Below, one piece after another: positions 1 to 8,314 of a stretch of DNA of 64,000 nt; the stretch's first letter is position 1; each line of letters starts with the position of its first letter. The stretch spans positions 3,350,501-3,414,500 of the forward strand of contig JADJXR010000001.1 of the NCBI GenBank assembly GCA_016710285.1, in the 5' to 3' direction. Made by a program: the position numbers and the translations under genes. This DNA comes from Chlorobiota bacterium. GTDB lineage: Bacteria; Bacteroidota; Ignavibacteria; OLB7. The notes beneath the pieces were generated by a model that made no database searches, was not told the origin of the DNA, and saw only the letters and a list, made by a program, of their open reading frames with translations.

Positions 1-18
1 GCCCACGTACAAGTGGGC
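1..18 (-). terminator. Possible terminator hairpin downstream of bcp
   Basis: The arms GCCCAC and GTGGGC enclose a 6-nt loop just beyond the stop codon of bcp, which reads leftwards. The window edge cuts off whatever follows, so a T-tract cannot be checked. Confidence 0.35.
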
Positions 19-25
19 GTGGGTG

Positions 26-484
26 TCAATTAGCGAGTGCATCCAAAACCTCCTGGACGTGGCCGTTCACTTTCACTTTGGGGAAGATATGCTTGATCTT
101 CCCCCGCTTGTCAATGATAAACGTCGTCCGCTCCACCCCCATGTACTTCCGGCCATACATGCTTTTCTCCACCCAAACCTGATACCGGTTCACGATCTCC
201 TTCTCAGGGTCGGCCAGCAACGGGAAGTTGAGCGATTCCTTGTCGGCAAACTTCCGGTGGCTTTTTACGGTGTCGGGGCTGGCCCCAAGCAGGACCACAT
301 CCTGCGCCGCCAGTCGGTTCAGGTTGTCGCGGAAGTCGCAGGCTTGCGTCGTGCAGCCGCTGGTCAAGTCCTTTGGATAGAAATAAAGCACCACCGTGCG
401 GCCGCGATACTGCTTCAAACGGTGCGTGATCCCGTCTTGATCCTGGGCCGTGAAGTCGGGGGCAAGGTCGCCAACATTCAGCAT
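26..484 (-). CDS. bcp: Thioredoxin-dependent peroxiredoxin, Bcp/PrxQ type
   Basis: A 152-residue thiol peroxidase that reduces hydrogen peroxide and organic hydroperoxides in the cytoplasm, using thioredoxin as reductant. The N-terminal VGDLAPDF and the active-site block YFYPKDLTSGCTTQACDFRD are diagnostic. The peroxidatic Cys44 and resolving Cys49 are four residues apart, as in atypical 2-Cys PrxQ/Bcp enzymes. Length is normal for the family. The start at 484 sits 22 nt after the stop of the RsmI-like gene on the same strand, so it is probably the last gene of the 5374-to-26 leftward run. Confidence 0.95.
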   Translation of the reverse strand: MLNVGDLAPDFTAQDQDGITHRLKQYRGRTVVLYFYPKDLTSGCTTQACDFRDNLNRLAAQDVVLLGASPDTVKSHRKFADKESLNFPLLADPEKEIVNRYQVWVEKSMYGRKYMGVERTTFIIDKRGKIKHIFPKVKVNGHVQEVLDALAN

Positions 485-505
485 GGTCTGGTTTGATTGA
501 TCTGG

Positions 506-2284
506 TTATCGTTTGCCGCCAAATTTCTTCCCGCCCCCTGGCCGCCCTCCGCCAAACCCTTTGTTGAAGTTGCGCTGCGGACGGTCGTTGTCGCGATCAC
601 CGAAGTTGCGCCGTGGACGGTCGTCGTTGCGGTCGCCGAAGTTGCGACGTGGGCGGTCATCGTTGCGATCGCCAAAGTTGCGACGCGGGCGGTCCTCGTT
701 GCGATCACCGAAGTTGCGACGTGGGCGGTCATCGTTGCGATCGCCGAAGTTGCGACGCGGGCGGTCATCGTTGCGATCGCCGAAGTTGCGACGCGGGCGG
801 TCATTGTCGCGGTCGCCGAAGTTGCGTCGTGGACGGTCCTCGTTGCGATCACCGAAGCTGCGACGTGGGCGATCCTCGTTGCGATCACCGAAGTTGCGGC
901 GCGGGCGGTCGTTATCGCGGTCGCCGAAGTTGCGACGTGGGCGGTCGTCGTTGCGGTCACCGAAGTTGCGGCGCGGGCGGTCGTCGTTGCGGTCACCGAA
1001 GTTGCGGCGCGGGCGGTCGTCGCGATCACTGAAGTTGCGTCGTGGGCGGTCGTCGCGGTCGTTGTTTCTTGCCTCGGAACTGCGTCGCGGGCGGTCGTCG
1101 CGGTCGTTGAAGCTGCGCCGTGGCTGGTGTTCTTCGTCGGATTCTTCTTCGCTGCCGGCTTCGTCGTTGCCCTCATCGTCTAGCATGAATCGTTCGGCAC
1201 TCCGTTTCCGGATTGGGCGGTTTCCTCCGTCGGCTTCGTCCTTGCTCCACGGCGTTCTGCTTGCAGGCTCCGCTTTGCTTGCAGGCTCCATTGCAAGCGT
1301 TTCATCCTCCATCTCTATTTCTTCCATTTCTCTTTCCATCTCATCTTCTTCGCTTCCGGAGTATGGCCCAAGAACCAGAACAAATTCGCCGCGAAATTTT
1401 TTCTCCACGAATTTTTCATTCAGTCCGGCAAGGGTGTCGTGCAGGACGGATTCGTTCGGCATGGTCAGGTTCATTGCCAGCGCAGCCGGGCGTGTGGGCA
1501 TGGCATCGGAAAGGATGGAGAGAAGGGAGCGCAGGCGGTATGGGGTTTCCAGAATCACCACGGTGCGCAAGCGGTGGCGCAGCGCGCGTGCGGCGGATTC
1601 CCGCTCGCCAATTTTGCGGGGAAGGAATCCCACCATGTCGAACTCATCAATCCCAAAACCGCTTACCATCAAGGCGGTGGTGATGGAGCTTACGCCAGGG
1701 ATGACCGTTGGCCGAAGCTCACGTTCGCGCAATTTCTGGACCAGTGCCGCGCCCGGGTCCGCCACCAGCGGAAGCCCAGCATCGCTGATAACGGCAACGG
1801 TTTTGCCAGCGTCCAGCAGGGCAATCACTTCTTCGGCGGCTTCTTCCTCGTTGTGTTCGTTCATCTCCATCAGCTTCGCGCTGATGTTGTGGGTCCGCAT
1901 GATTCGCGCCCCAACTTTCGCTTCCTCGCACACCACAACGTCGGCGTTGGCAAGGGTGCGGATTGCGCGCAGGGTGATGTCGCCATCGTTGCCGATGGGG
2001 ACCCCCACAAAAAAGATATTCCCCGAACGCCGCAGCCGGGGCGCGTCGGCTTCATCCCCCTCAGCACCTTCTACCTCTGCTTCCTCTCCCGATTCTTCGG
2101 GCTGGGGTGGTTGCTGGTTGGCCGTTGCCGCTGGCTCAGTTTCGGTTTCGATTGCCGCTGGCTCGGTTGTTCCGGCGGGCGTGCCGGCAGTTTCCGGAGC
2201 GGTTGTTTCGGCTTCCAGAGGCTGTTGTTCGGTTGGTTCGGTTGGCAACGTGGTTTCTTCGGCGTTACCGGTTTCGTTGGTCAT
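506..2284 (-). CDS. rsmI: RsmI-like 16S rRNA (cytidine-2'-O)-methyltransferase with long repeat tail
   Basis: A tetrapyrrole-methylase-fold SAM methyltransferase, by family expected to 2'-O-methylate C1402 of 16S rRNA. The core lies at about residues 89-310: FFVGVPIGNDGDITLRA, ISDAGLPLVADPG, VIPGVSS and MVGFLPRK are recognisable RsmI motifs. Usual residues are altered at EEAKVGARI (normally EDTR) and where RELTK is expected, so this is a divergent member. It is about twice the normal 280 residues. An 85-residue Thr/Pro/Glu-rich N-terminal extension precedes the core. A charged linker and twelve 12-residue units of the form GDRNDDRPRRNF follow, then a Gly/Lys-rich end. The tail resembles disordered RNA-binding tails of RNA helicases. 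Substrate identity is inferred from the core alone. Confidence 0.85.
   Translation of the reverse strand: MTNETGNAEETTLPTEPTEQQPLEAETTAPETAGTPAGTTEPAAIETETEPAATANQQPPQPEESGEEAEVEGAEGDEADAPRLRRSGNIFFVGVPIGNDGDITLRAIRTLANADVVVCEEAKVGARIMRTHNISAKLMEMNEHNEEEAAEEVIALLDAGKTVAVISDAGLPLVADPGAALVQKLRERELRPTVIPGVSSITTALMVSGFGIDEFDMVGFLPRKIGERESAARALRHRLRTVVILETPYRLRSLLSILSDAMPTRPAALAMNLTMPNESVLHDTLAGLNEKFVEKKFRGEFVLVLGPYSGSEEDEMEREMEEIEMEDETLAMEPASKAEPASRTPWSKDEADGGNRPIRKRSAERFMLDDEGNDEAGSEEESDEEHQPRRSFNDRDDRPRRSSEARNNDRDDRPRRNFSDRDDRPRRNFGDRNDDRPRRNFGDRNDDRPRRNFGDRDNDRPRRNFGDRNEDRPRRSFGDRNEDRPRRNFGDRDNDRPRRNFGDRNDDRPRRNFGDRNDDRPRRNFGDRNEDRPRRNFGDRNDDRPRRNFGDRNDDRPRRNFGDRDNDRPQRNFNKGFGGGRPGGGKKFGGKR
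566..997 (-). repeat. 36-bp coding minisatellite, 12 units, in the rsmI-like tail
   Basis: Twelve uninterrupted 36-bp units encode variants of GDRNDDRPRRNF (residues 430-573). Variation is mostly D/E/N exchange at unit positions 4-6, plus single S and Q changes. The unit length is a multiple of three and lacks stops in other frames, so long spurious frames appear on both strands here. Two degenerate units lie upstream at about residues 405-429. Confidence 0.93.
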
Positions 2285-2352
2285 GTATTGCGTTGATAAA
2301 AAGGATTCGAGTATCTACAATTTCTCCGCCGTGGCGTGGGTTCCGCAGCTGG

Positions 2353-3687
2353 CTATCCTTGTTGCTGCGGGATCATCGAGCGTTGGTACCATTCGCGCAG
2401 CAGCATCACCACCACGGCGGTGATGGGGACGGCAACCACCAGGCCCAAAAAGCCAAAGAAGTGGGCGAAGACGAACAGCGAGGCGATCATCACCACGGGG
2501 TGAAGGCCGACGCTTTCGCCGATAATGTTTGGTTCAATCAAGTAGGCATTCAGCGCGTGCAAGCCGCCAATCATCCCGGTGGTGATTAACGTGTGAATCC
2601 AGAAATCGCCCGGGGCAAACAGATAGAACACCATGGCGATTCCCAAATTCATGAACATCCCAATGGTTGGGATGAAGTTGCAGACCCCGGTAAGAATCCC
2701 AATCACCACGGCGTAGGGGACATCGAACAGCACCAGCGTTGTGGTTGCCAGCACCGCCACAATCGAGCTGGTGGTGAGGATGCCCCGAAGGTAACTGCTG
2801 ATGATGTGATCGGTGCGGCGAACAAGATGGACGTACCGCTTGTTGTCGCGCAGAAGCACGCGCCGCACGAACCCCCGCAGTCGCTCGAAATCCAGCATCA
2901 TGTACAACGCCAGCACCGGAATGGCGATAAGATTGAACACCCCTTCCAACACTGTGGTGAGGTTCTTCACCACCTCGAACAACGTGCTTGCCAACCACAA
3001 GCCAACCCCTTTCAGCTGCGGAAGGATTTGGCTTACCACAATTTCTTGGGCCTGTTTTTTGGGGATTCCCAATCGGGTGAGTTGCTCGGTCAGTTTGTCC
3101 TTATCCAGGAACCTGTTCGCATCCCGCAGCATTGCTTGGGCCGAGGTCCAAAGGTTGTTGATCTCATCAATCACCGGCGGGATCACGTAGAAGCCAATCA
3201 GCACGTAGGTGCCAAGAATCATCAGCACGATGGTCACCGATGTTGCCCAACGGGGAATTCCCCGCCGTTGGAACCGAAGCACCAACGGCGAAAGGATGTA
3301 GGCGATGATGAACGCTGCGATAAACGGAAACAACACCCCCGCCAGCGTGGTGCAAAGCCACAGCAGGAAGGTCCCAACCCCCAACTGCATCACCCTGCGC
3401 GAAACGATCTCGCGGCGGAATGGATAGAGCAAAAACACAAGGGCAGCGGTGATGAAAAAATCAACCACAAGCCCGTAGTTGCTGCTGACGGTGAACAGCA
3501 GCAGCCCGTACAACGCAAACCCACCCACCAACGCAAACATCTCCTGCGGGCGGATGCTGCGCCGCAAAGCGATGTGCGGGCGGCGCGTGTTCCGCGGGCC
3601 ATGCCCCGCTGTTGGCGCGGGTTGGCCGCCGTCGGGTCCGTGCGTTGGGGAAGTGGGTTGTGGCGCTGCTTCCTGCGTGTGTTCCAT
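2353..3687 (-). CDS. AI-2E family (PerM/YdiK-type) membrane transporter
   Basis: A 444-residue polytopic inner-membrane protein of the AI-2E exporter superfamily (formerly UPF0118/DUF20). A hydrophilic, Pro-rich N-terminus of about 50 residues precedes paired hydrophobic segments, a central amphipathic region containing LTEQLTRLGIPKKQAQEIV, and a C-terminal cluster of helices. Family hallmarks near the C-terminus are GVCNFIPTIG and the IEPNIIGESVGLHPVVMI block. Substrates of the family are varied (autoinducer-2, Na+/H+ exchange), so none is assigned. It lies 66 nt downstream of dut on the same strand. Confidence 0.9.
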   Translation of the reverse strand: MEHTQEAAPQPTSPTHGPDGGQPAPTAGHGPRNTRRPHIALRRSIRPQEMFALVGGFALYGLLLFTVSSNYGLVVDFFITAALVFLLYPFRREIVSRRVMQLGVGTFLLWLCTTLAGVLFPFIAAFIIAYILSPLVLRFQRRGIPRWATSVTIVLMILGTYVLIGFYVIPPVIDEINNLWTSAQAMLRDANRFLDKDKLTEQLTRLGIPKKQAQEIVVSQILPQLKGVGLWLASTLFEVVKNLTTVLEGVFNLIAIPVLALYMMLDFERLRGFVRRVLLRDNKRYVHLVRRTDHIISSYLRGILTTSSIVAVLATTTLVLFDVPYAVVIGILTGVCNFIPTIGMFMNLGIAMVFYLFAPGDFWIHTLITTGMIGGLHALNAYLIEPNIIGESVGLHPVVMIASLFVFAHFFGFLGLVVAVPITAVVVMLLREWYQRSMIPQQQG

Positions 3688-3753
3688 CTCTTCTACGGCG
3701 GTTGTGTTGTTGATTCCTGCATCACGTGGCTGGCCGAGGCCCCGGGCGCATGG

Positions 3754-4206
3754 TTAGCGCGCGCCGGTGCTCCCGAACCCGCCCGCGCCGCGCTCGCTTG
3801 GCGCAAGCTCCGTCTGTTCTTCCCAGTCAATCCGTTCGTAGCGTGCAATCACCGCTTGGGCGATTCGGTCGCCACGTTCGATGGTGAACGGCTCGCTCCC
3901 CAGGTTCACCATCAGCACGTGGATTTCGCCACGGAAATCTTCATCAACGGTTCCTGGGGAGTTAATCATGGTGATGCCGTGGCGGATTGCAAGCCCGCTG
4001 CGGGGGCGCACCTGGCACTCAAGCCCGGGTGGGAGCGCAATGGCAATCCCGGTGGGGACCGCTGCCCGCCCAAACGGCTGGATTGTCACCGGCGCGGCAA
4101 CCGCAGCACGAAGGTCCATGCCAGCCGCGCCAGCGGTTGCGTAACTGGGGAGGGGAAGGTCATCGAACCCCTCCCGCACGCGAATAATCGGGACGGAAAT
4201 TCCCAT
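3754..4206 (-). CDS. dut: Deoxyuridine 5'-triphosphate nucleotidohydrolase (dUTPase)
   Basis: Hydrolyses dUTP to dUMP and pyrophosphate, limiting uracil incorporation and feeding thymidylate synthesis. All five trimeric dUTPase motifs are present in order: AGMDLRA, PRSGLA, GTVDEDFRGEI (with the catalytic Asp), RIAQAVI and the C-terminal GAGGFGSTG that closes over the active site. I chose the ATG at 4206, giving 150 residues beginning MGISV. The frame stays open to a TTG at 4224, but that would overlap the upstream acyl-CoA dehydrogenase by 17 nt and add an untypical leader. The gap to that gene is one nucleotide, which suggests cotranscription. Confidence 0.95.
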   Translation of the reverse strand: MGISVPIIRVREGFDDLPLPSYATAGAAGMDLRAAVAAPVTIQPFGRAAVPTGIAIALPPGLECQVRPRSGLAIRHGITMINSPGTVDEDFRGEIHVLMVNLGSEPFTIERGDRIAQAVIARYERIDWEEQTELAPSERGAGGFGSTGAR

Positions 4207-4207
4207 G

Positions 4208-5374
4208 TTAGTTGAATGCTGCAATGTCGGTGATGTCCTGACCCAGAATCAACGTGTGGATGTCGTGCGTCCCTTCGTAGGTTTTTACCGACTCCAAGTT
4301 GGCGGCGTGGCGCATCACGGGATACTCATCCAGAATGCCGTTTGCGCCGTGAATCTCACGCGCTAACCGTGCGCACTCCAACGCCATCCAGACGTTGTTC
4401 CGCTTGGCCATGGAAATTTGCTGCGGGCGGACGGTTCCGGCATCCTTCAGCTGTGCAAGCCGCCAGCAAAGCAACTGGGCTTTGGTGATCTCGTTCAACA
4501 TCCAAACCAGTTTATCCTGGACCAGCTGAAACCCGCCGATTGGCTTGTCGAACTGGATGCGCGTTGTGGCGTATTTCACCGACGACTCGAAGCACGCAAT
4601 CGCCGCGCCGATTGCCCCCCAGCTGATCCCATACCGTGCTTGATTTAAGCAGGAGAGCGGGCCGCGCAGCCCCTGGACCCCGGGCATGATGTGCGTTTTG
4701 GGAATCTCGCAATCCTGGAACACCAGCTCGCTGGTGACCGATGCCCGAAGCGAGTGCTTCCCTTTCATTTCCGGCGCGGTGAAGCCTGGGGTTCCTTTCT
4801 CCACCATGAACCCGCGAACCACACCATCCAGCTTTGCCCAAACCACCGCAATGTCGGCAAGGGTTCCGTTGGTGATCCACATTTTGGCCCCGTTCAGCAC
4901 GTAGCCGCTGTCGGTTTCGCGGGCGGTGGTGATCATTCCGCTGGGGTTGGACCCGAAGTCCGGCTCGGTAAGCCCAAAGCAGCCAATCGCCTCGCCGGAA
5001 GCAAGGCGCGGAAGCCAGTGGCGTTTCAGTTCCTCGCTGGCATACTGCCAGATTGGGTACATCACCAGCGAGCTTTGGACCGAGACGGTGCTGCGGACGG
5101 CGGAATCGCCCCGCTCCATCTCCATGTTAATCAGCCCGTAGCACATGGAGTTCATCCCGCCGCCGCCATATTCTTCGGGGATTGTCGCGCCAAAAATGCC
5201 AAGATCGCCGAACCGTTTGATAAGGTTCATCGGCGCGGTTCCTGCGCGGTAGTGATGCTCGATAATCGGCAGAATTTCCTCATCAACAAAGGAGCGGACC
5301 GTGTCGCGCAGCAACCGCTCTTCTTCGGTCAGCAGGCCGTTGATGTCGTAATAATCGGGAGTTATGATCGGCAT
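4208..5374 (-). CDS. Glutaryl-CoA dehydrogenase-like acyl-CoA dehydrogenase
   Basis: A 388-residue FAD-dependent acyl-CoA dehydrogenase with the usual N-terminal helical, beta-sheet and C-terminal helical domains. GLTEPDFGSNPSGM is the FAD/substrate loop. The block RSTVSVQSSLVMYPI and the C-terminal TYEGTHDIHTLILGQDIT are characteristic of glutaryl-CoA dehydrogenases, where the Arg contacts the substrate carboxylate and the Glu in YEGT is the catalytic base. The expected reaction is oxidative decarboxylation of glutaryl-CoA to crotonyl-CoA in lysine and tryptophan breakdown. Discrimination from non-decarboxylating relatives is not possible from sequence alone. It is first in the leftward gene run. 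Confidence 0.88.
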   Translation of the reverse strand: MPIITPDYYDINGLLTEEERLLRDTVRSFVDEEILPIIEHHYRAGTAPMNLIKRFGDLGIFGATIPEEYGGGGMNSMCYGLINMEMERGDSAVRSTVSVQSSLVMYPIWQYASEELKRHWLPRLASGEAIGCFGLTEPDFGSNPSGMITTARETDSGYVLNGAKMWITNGTLADIAVVWAKLDGVVRGFMVEKGTPGFTAPEMKGKHSLRASVTSELVFQDCEIPKTHIMPGVQGLRGPLSCLNQARYGISWGAIGAAIACFESSVKYATTRIQFDKPIGGFQLVQDKLVWMLNEITKAQLLCWRLAQLKDAGTVRPQQISMAKRNNVWMALECARLAREIHGANGILDEYPVMRHAANLESVKTYEGTHDIHTLILGQDITDIAAFN

Positions 5375-5443
5375 GAAATCGGGAATATGTGTTGGTTATC
5401 GCCTACGTACGTTTCGCGCTTCTTGATGACTATCGCTGCCGTT

Positions 5444-5473
5444 TTGCACGCCGTGCCGGGGCCGGGCGTGCAA
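5444..5473. other. Inverted repeat between divergent gcdH-like and polX-like genes
   Basis: The 9-bp arms TTGCACGCC and GGCGTGCAA flank a GC-rich 12-nt spacer, inside the 266-bp divergent intergenic region. It could be an operator or a 5'-UTR hairpin. A -7-like box TAACTTTG lies at 5601-5608 ahead of the plus-strand gene, without a clear -33 element. Confidence 0.4.
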
Positions 5474-5640
5474 TTTCGGCGCGGCAAAATAACCAACCCC
5501 AAACGAACCACCCCCCGAACCCGCCCCCACCCTTTGCAAGAACTTGTTAGTTCCCCCGCTCGCGCCGCCGCCCGAAGCAGGCGCGGGGCTTCCAAATCGG
5601 TAACTTTGCCCCAGTTCAATCCCAGCACACACACACGCCG

Positions 5641-7371
5641 ATGACAGCCCGACACGTTGCCGACATCCTTTCCGAAATAGAGACGCTTCTGACCCTTCAT
5701 GGCGAAGATGAGTTCCGCAGCCGCGCTTTTGGGCGGGCGGCGCGCGCGCTGGAAACCACCCAGGTTGACCTTGAGCAAGCCGCGCAACAGGGCGCGGTTC
5801 TGGGAATCCCAGGAATCGGAAAAGGCCTTGCGCCGGAGGTGATGGAGATTCTGCAGACCGGGAAATCCGCAACGCTGGAGGGGCTGAAAGCCCAGACCCC
5901 GCAGGGGCTGATGGACATCTTGCAGGTGCGCGGCCTGGGGGCAAAAAAAGTGCGGGCATTGTGGCAGCAGCTTGGACTTACCACGCTGGGGGAGCTTGAG
6001 TACGCTTGCACCGAAAACCGCGTGGCGGGGCTTGCGGGGTTCGGGCAGAAATCGCAGGAGAAGATTCTTGCCGGAATCCAAGACGTGAAGAAGCGGCGCG
6101 GGAAGCTCCGGCTTGACGGCGCAACGACCCTTGCCGAGGCACTGCTGCCGCAGCTTCGCGCAATCCCCACGGTGGAGCGTGCCGAAATCGCCGGGCGGCT
6201 GCGGCGGGGGTATGAAGAAATTGAGGTTCTTTCCTTCGTCGTGCAATCTGGTTTCCCCGAAACGGTGGAGCACAAGGTGGCCGGGTTGGGGGAAATCAGC
6301 GAGGTGGCGCGGCGGGGGAACGTTATTGTTGCCAAGTTCGATGGCGAAATCAAGATTCGCATTGAGGTTGCCGATGCCGACCACTTCATTGCCACCTTCC
6401 ACCACCGCTCCGGCGCAAGCGATTACAACATGATGATCTCCATCCCCTTGGAACAGAAGGGGTATGAGTTGACCGAGAACGACCTGCTTCGCGATGGCGT
6501 TTCCGTTCCGCTGGCCAGCGAGGATGAGCTGTTCCGGCTTGCGGGGGTGCAGCCGATTCCGGTGGAGCTGCGCGAAGGGATTGACGAAGTTCGCCGCGCC
6601 GTGGATGGGACGATTCCCCGCTTGGTCCAGATGGAAGATTTGCAAGGGGTGATGCACGTCCATTCCACATGGAGCGACGGCCAAAACTCCATCCAACAAC
6701 TTGCCGACCATTCCCGCGCGCTGGGCTACCGCTACCTTCTGCTGTGCGACCACTCCAAAGCCGCCTTCTACGCCAACGGCCTTGATGAGAAACGGCTGAT
6801 GGCGCAAGGGAAGGAGATTGACGAAATCAACAAGCGGTTCGACCCGGCGGAGTTCCGGGTGCTGAAGGGGATCGAGTGCGACATCCTTGCCGACGGGAGC
6901 ATGGACCTGAGCGACGACGCGCTGGCTTCGTTGGACGGGGTGGTGGCTTCCATCCACAGCAGTTTCAATCTTCCGCCGGAAGCGCAAACCGAACGGCTGT
7001 GCCGCGCACTGGAGCACCGCTACGTGACGATGCTGGGCCACCCCACGGGGCGGCTGATCCTTTCGCGAACCGGCTACAACCCCGACTTGCGGCAAGTGAT
7101 CCTGACGGCAGCGCGGCATGGCAAGTCTATCGAGCTGAACGCCAACCCGCACCGCCTTGATCTTAGCTGGCGGATGATTCGGTTTGCCGTTCGCAAAGGG
7201 GTGAAGATTGCCATTAACCCCGATGCCCACTCGCTGGAGGGCTTCAACGTCCTTCGCTACGGCATCACCATTGGCCGCAAGGCTTGGCTCCGAAAAGAAG
7301 ACGTGTTGAACGCCCTGAGCGCCGATGAATTCCTGGCAGCATCGGCACGGATGCGGGGGGAAGGAGCCTGA
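5641..7371 (+). CDS. PolX-family protein: helix-hairpin-helix, degenerate polymerase domain, PHP nuclease domain
   Basis: A 576-residue protein with bacterial PolX architecture. Residues 1-160 form the 8-kDa/HhH region (GIPGIGKGLA, VRGLGAKKVRAL, GLAGFGQKSQEKI). Residues 160-320 form the polymerase beta-like domain and about 330-576 the PHP domain. In the palm the usual GSxRRxxETxxDxD motif reads GRLRRGYEEIEVLSF, so the metal-binding aspartates are replaced near 196 and 198. The third (IDLRV) reads IRIEV with Arg240. The PHP metal ligands look complete: HVHSTWSD (339-346), CDHSK (369-373), GIECD (410-414), SIHSSF (438-442), LGHPTGR (465-471) and NPDAH (526-530). I infer a repair nuclease/phosphoesterase with little or no polymerase activity. 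It heads a rightward gene run. Confidence 0.88.
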   Translation: MTARHVADILSEIETLLTLHGEDEFRSRAFGRAARALETTQVDLEQAAQQGAVLGIPGIGKGLAPEVMEILQTGKSATLEGLKAQTPQGLMDILQVRGLGAKKVRALWQQLGLTTLGELEYACTENRVAGLAGFGQKSQEKILAGIQDVKKRRGKLRLDGATTLAEALLPQLRAIPTVERAEIAGRLRRGYEEIEVLSFVVQSGFPETVEHKVAGLGEISEVARRGNVIVAKFDGEIKIRIEVADADHFIATFHHRSGASDYNMMISIPLEQKGYELTENDLLRDGVSVPLASEDELFRLAGVQPIPVELREGIDEVRRAVDGTIPRLVQMEDLQGVMHVHSTWSDGQNSIQQLADHSRALGYRYLLLCDHSKAAFYANGLDEKRLMAQGKEIDEINKRFDPAEFRVLKGIECDILADGSMDLSDDALASLDGVVASIHSSFNLPPEAQTERLCRALEHRYVTMLGHPTGRLILSRTGYNPDLRQVILTAARHGKSIELNANPHRLDLSWRMIRFAVRKGVKIAINPDAHSLEGFNVLRYGITIGRKAWLRKEDVLNALSADEFLAASARMRGEGA

Positions 7372-7426
7372 GAGAAGAGCAAGAGAACCAGAGATCACCG
7401 AGATCAATCTGAACAAAAAAAATCCC

Positions 7427-8314
7427 ATGCACGATACGACCATCATTGACGGAAAAACCGTTGCCGCAGCGATTGAAGCAGGCATCAAAGCCGATGCGGA
7501 ACTCCTTGCTGCGCAACGGGGAATCACCCCGGGGCTTGCCGTGGTGCTGGTGGGCAACGATCCCGCTTCGGCAACCTACGTCCGGTCCAAAGGGAAGGCC
7601 TGCGCGCGGCTTGGATTCTACTCCGCCACCCACACGCTGCCGGAGGAGACCACCGAAGCGGAACTGCTTGCACTGATTGCCGAGCTAAACGCCGACGAGC
7701 GGGTCCACGGAATCCTTGTTCAATCCCCCATGCCGAAGCATATCAACCCGGACCGCGTTGTGCTGGCGATTGACCCGCGCAAGGATGTTGATGGCTTCCA
7801 CCCAACAAACGTTGGGCGGCTGGTGATTGGGCTTCCTTCGCCGGAACCGTGCACGCCGTCGGGGGTGATTGCCATGCTGAAGCATTACGGAATCGCCACG
7901 CGTGGGAAACGGGCCGTGGTGGTTGGGCGCAGCATGCTGGTGGGGAAGCCGCTGGCAAACCTGCTGCTGCGGAAAGGGGAAGGGGGGGATGCAATCGTCA
8001 CCGTTGCCCACTCGGCCGCGGGCGATTTGGGGAGCATCACCCGCCAGGCGGATATCCTTGTGGCGGCAATCGGACGGCCAGGCTACATCACCCCCGACAT
8101 GGTGAAACCCGGCGCGGTGGTGATTGATGTTGGGATCAATCGAGTGGAGGACCCCGCCGCCGAAAAAGGCTACCGAATCGTTGGCGATGTTGACTTCGAC
8201 GCGGTTGCCCCGGTGGCATCGGCAATCACCCCGGTGCCGGGCGGCGTTGGGTTGATGACCATTGCCATGCTGATGAACAACACGCTCCGCTCGGCGCAAG
8301 GAGCCTTCAACTGA
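7427..8314 (+). CDS. folD: Bifunctional methylenetetrahydrofolate dehydrogenase / methenyltetrahydrofolate cyclohydrolase
   Basis: Interconverts 5,10-methylene-, methenyl- and 10-formyl-tetrahydrofolate with NADP(H), supplying one-carbon units for purine and formyl-Met synthesis. The YVRSKGKAC block contains the catalytic Tyr and Lys. DPRKDVDGFHPTNVGRL, GRSMLVGKPLANLLL and the C-terminal PVPGGVGLMTIAML are FolD signatures. The ATG at 7427 gives a 295-residue protein of family length; the longer in-frame extension upstream overlaps the end of the polX-like gene and is not homologous-looking. The stop overlaps the next gene's start as TGATG. Confidence 0.96.
   Translation: MHDTTIIDGKTVAAAIEAGIKADAELLAAQRGITPGLAVVLVGNDPASATYVRSKGKACARLGFYSATHTLPEETTEAELLALIAELNADERVHGILVQSPMPKHINPDRVVLAIDPRKDVDGFHPTNVGRLVIGLPSPEPCTPSGVIAMLKHYGIATRGKRAVVVGRSMLVGKPLANLLLRKGEGGDAIVTVAHSAAGDLGSITRQADILVAAIGRPGYITPDMVKPGAVVIDVGINRVEDPAAEKGYRIVGDVDFDAVAPVASAITPVPGGVGLMTIAMLMNNTLRSAQGAFN

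Noticed and set aside
566..997. Possible CRISPR array
   Set aside because: The repeats are contiguous 36-bp coding units without unique spacers, and no cas genes are present.
478..2423. Several long frames on both strands over the rsmI-like tail, up to 636 codons
   Set aside because: They arise because the 36-bp repeat is a multiple of three and lacks stops. Their translations are monotonous Ala/Val/Thr or Arg/Ser/Gly repeats, while the minus-strand frame continues into a recognisable methylase.
2593..4215. 540-codon plus-strand frame opposite the AI-2E transporter and dut
   Set aside because: His/Asn/Gln-rich antisense translation without motifs, covering two well-supported minus-strand genes.
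4207..4224. TTG start for dut at 4224
   Set aside because: It would overlap the upstream gene by 17 nt and add residues not found in dUTPases; the ATG at 4206 is adequate.
5362..7557. 731-codon minus-strand frame opposite the polX-like gene
   Set aside because: Shadow of a GC-rich coding sequence. The plus strand encodes clear HhH and PHP motifs, and the antisense translation has no family features.
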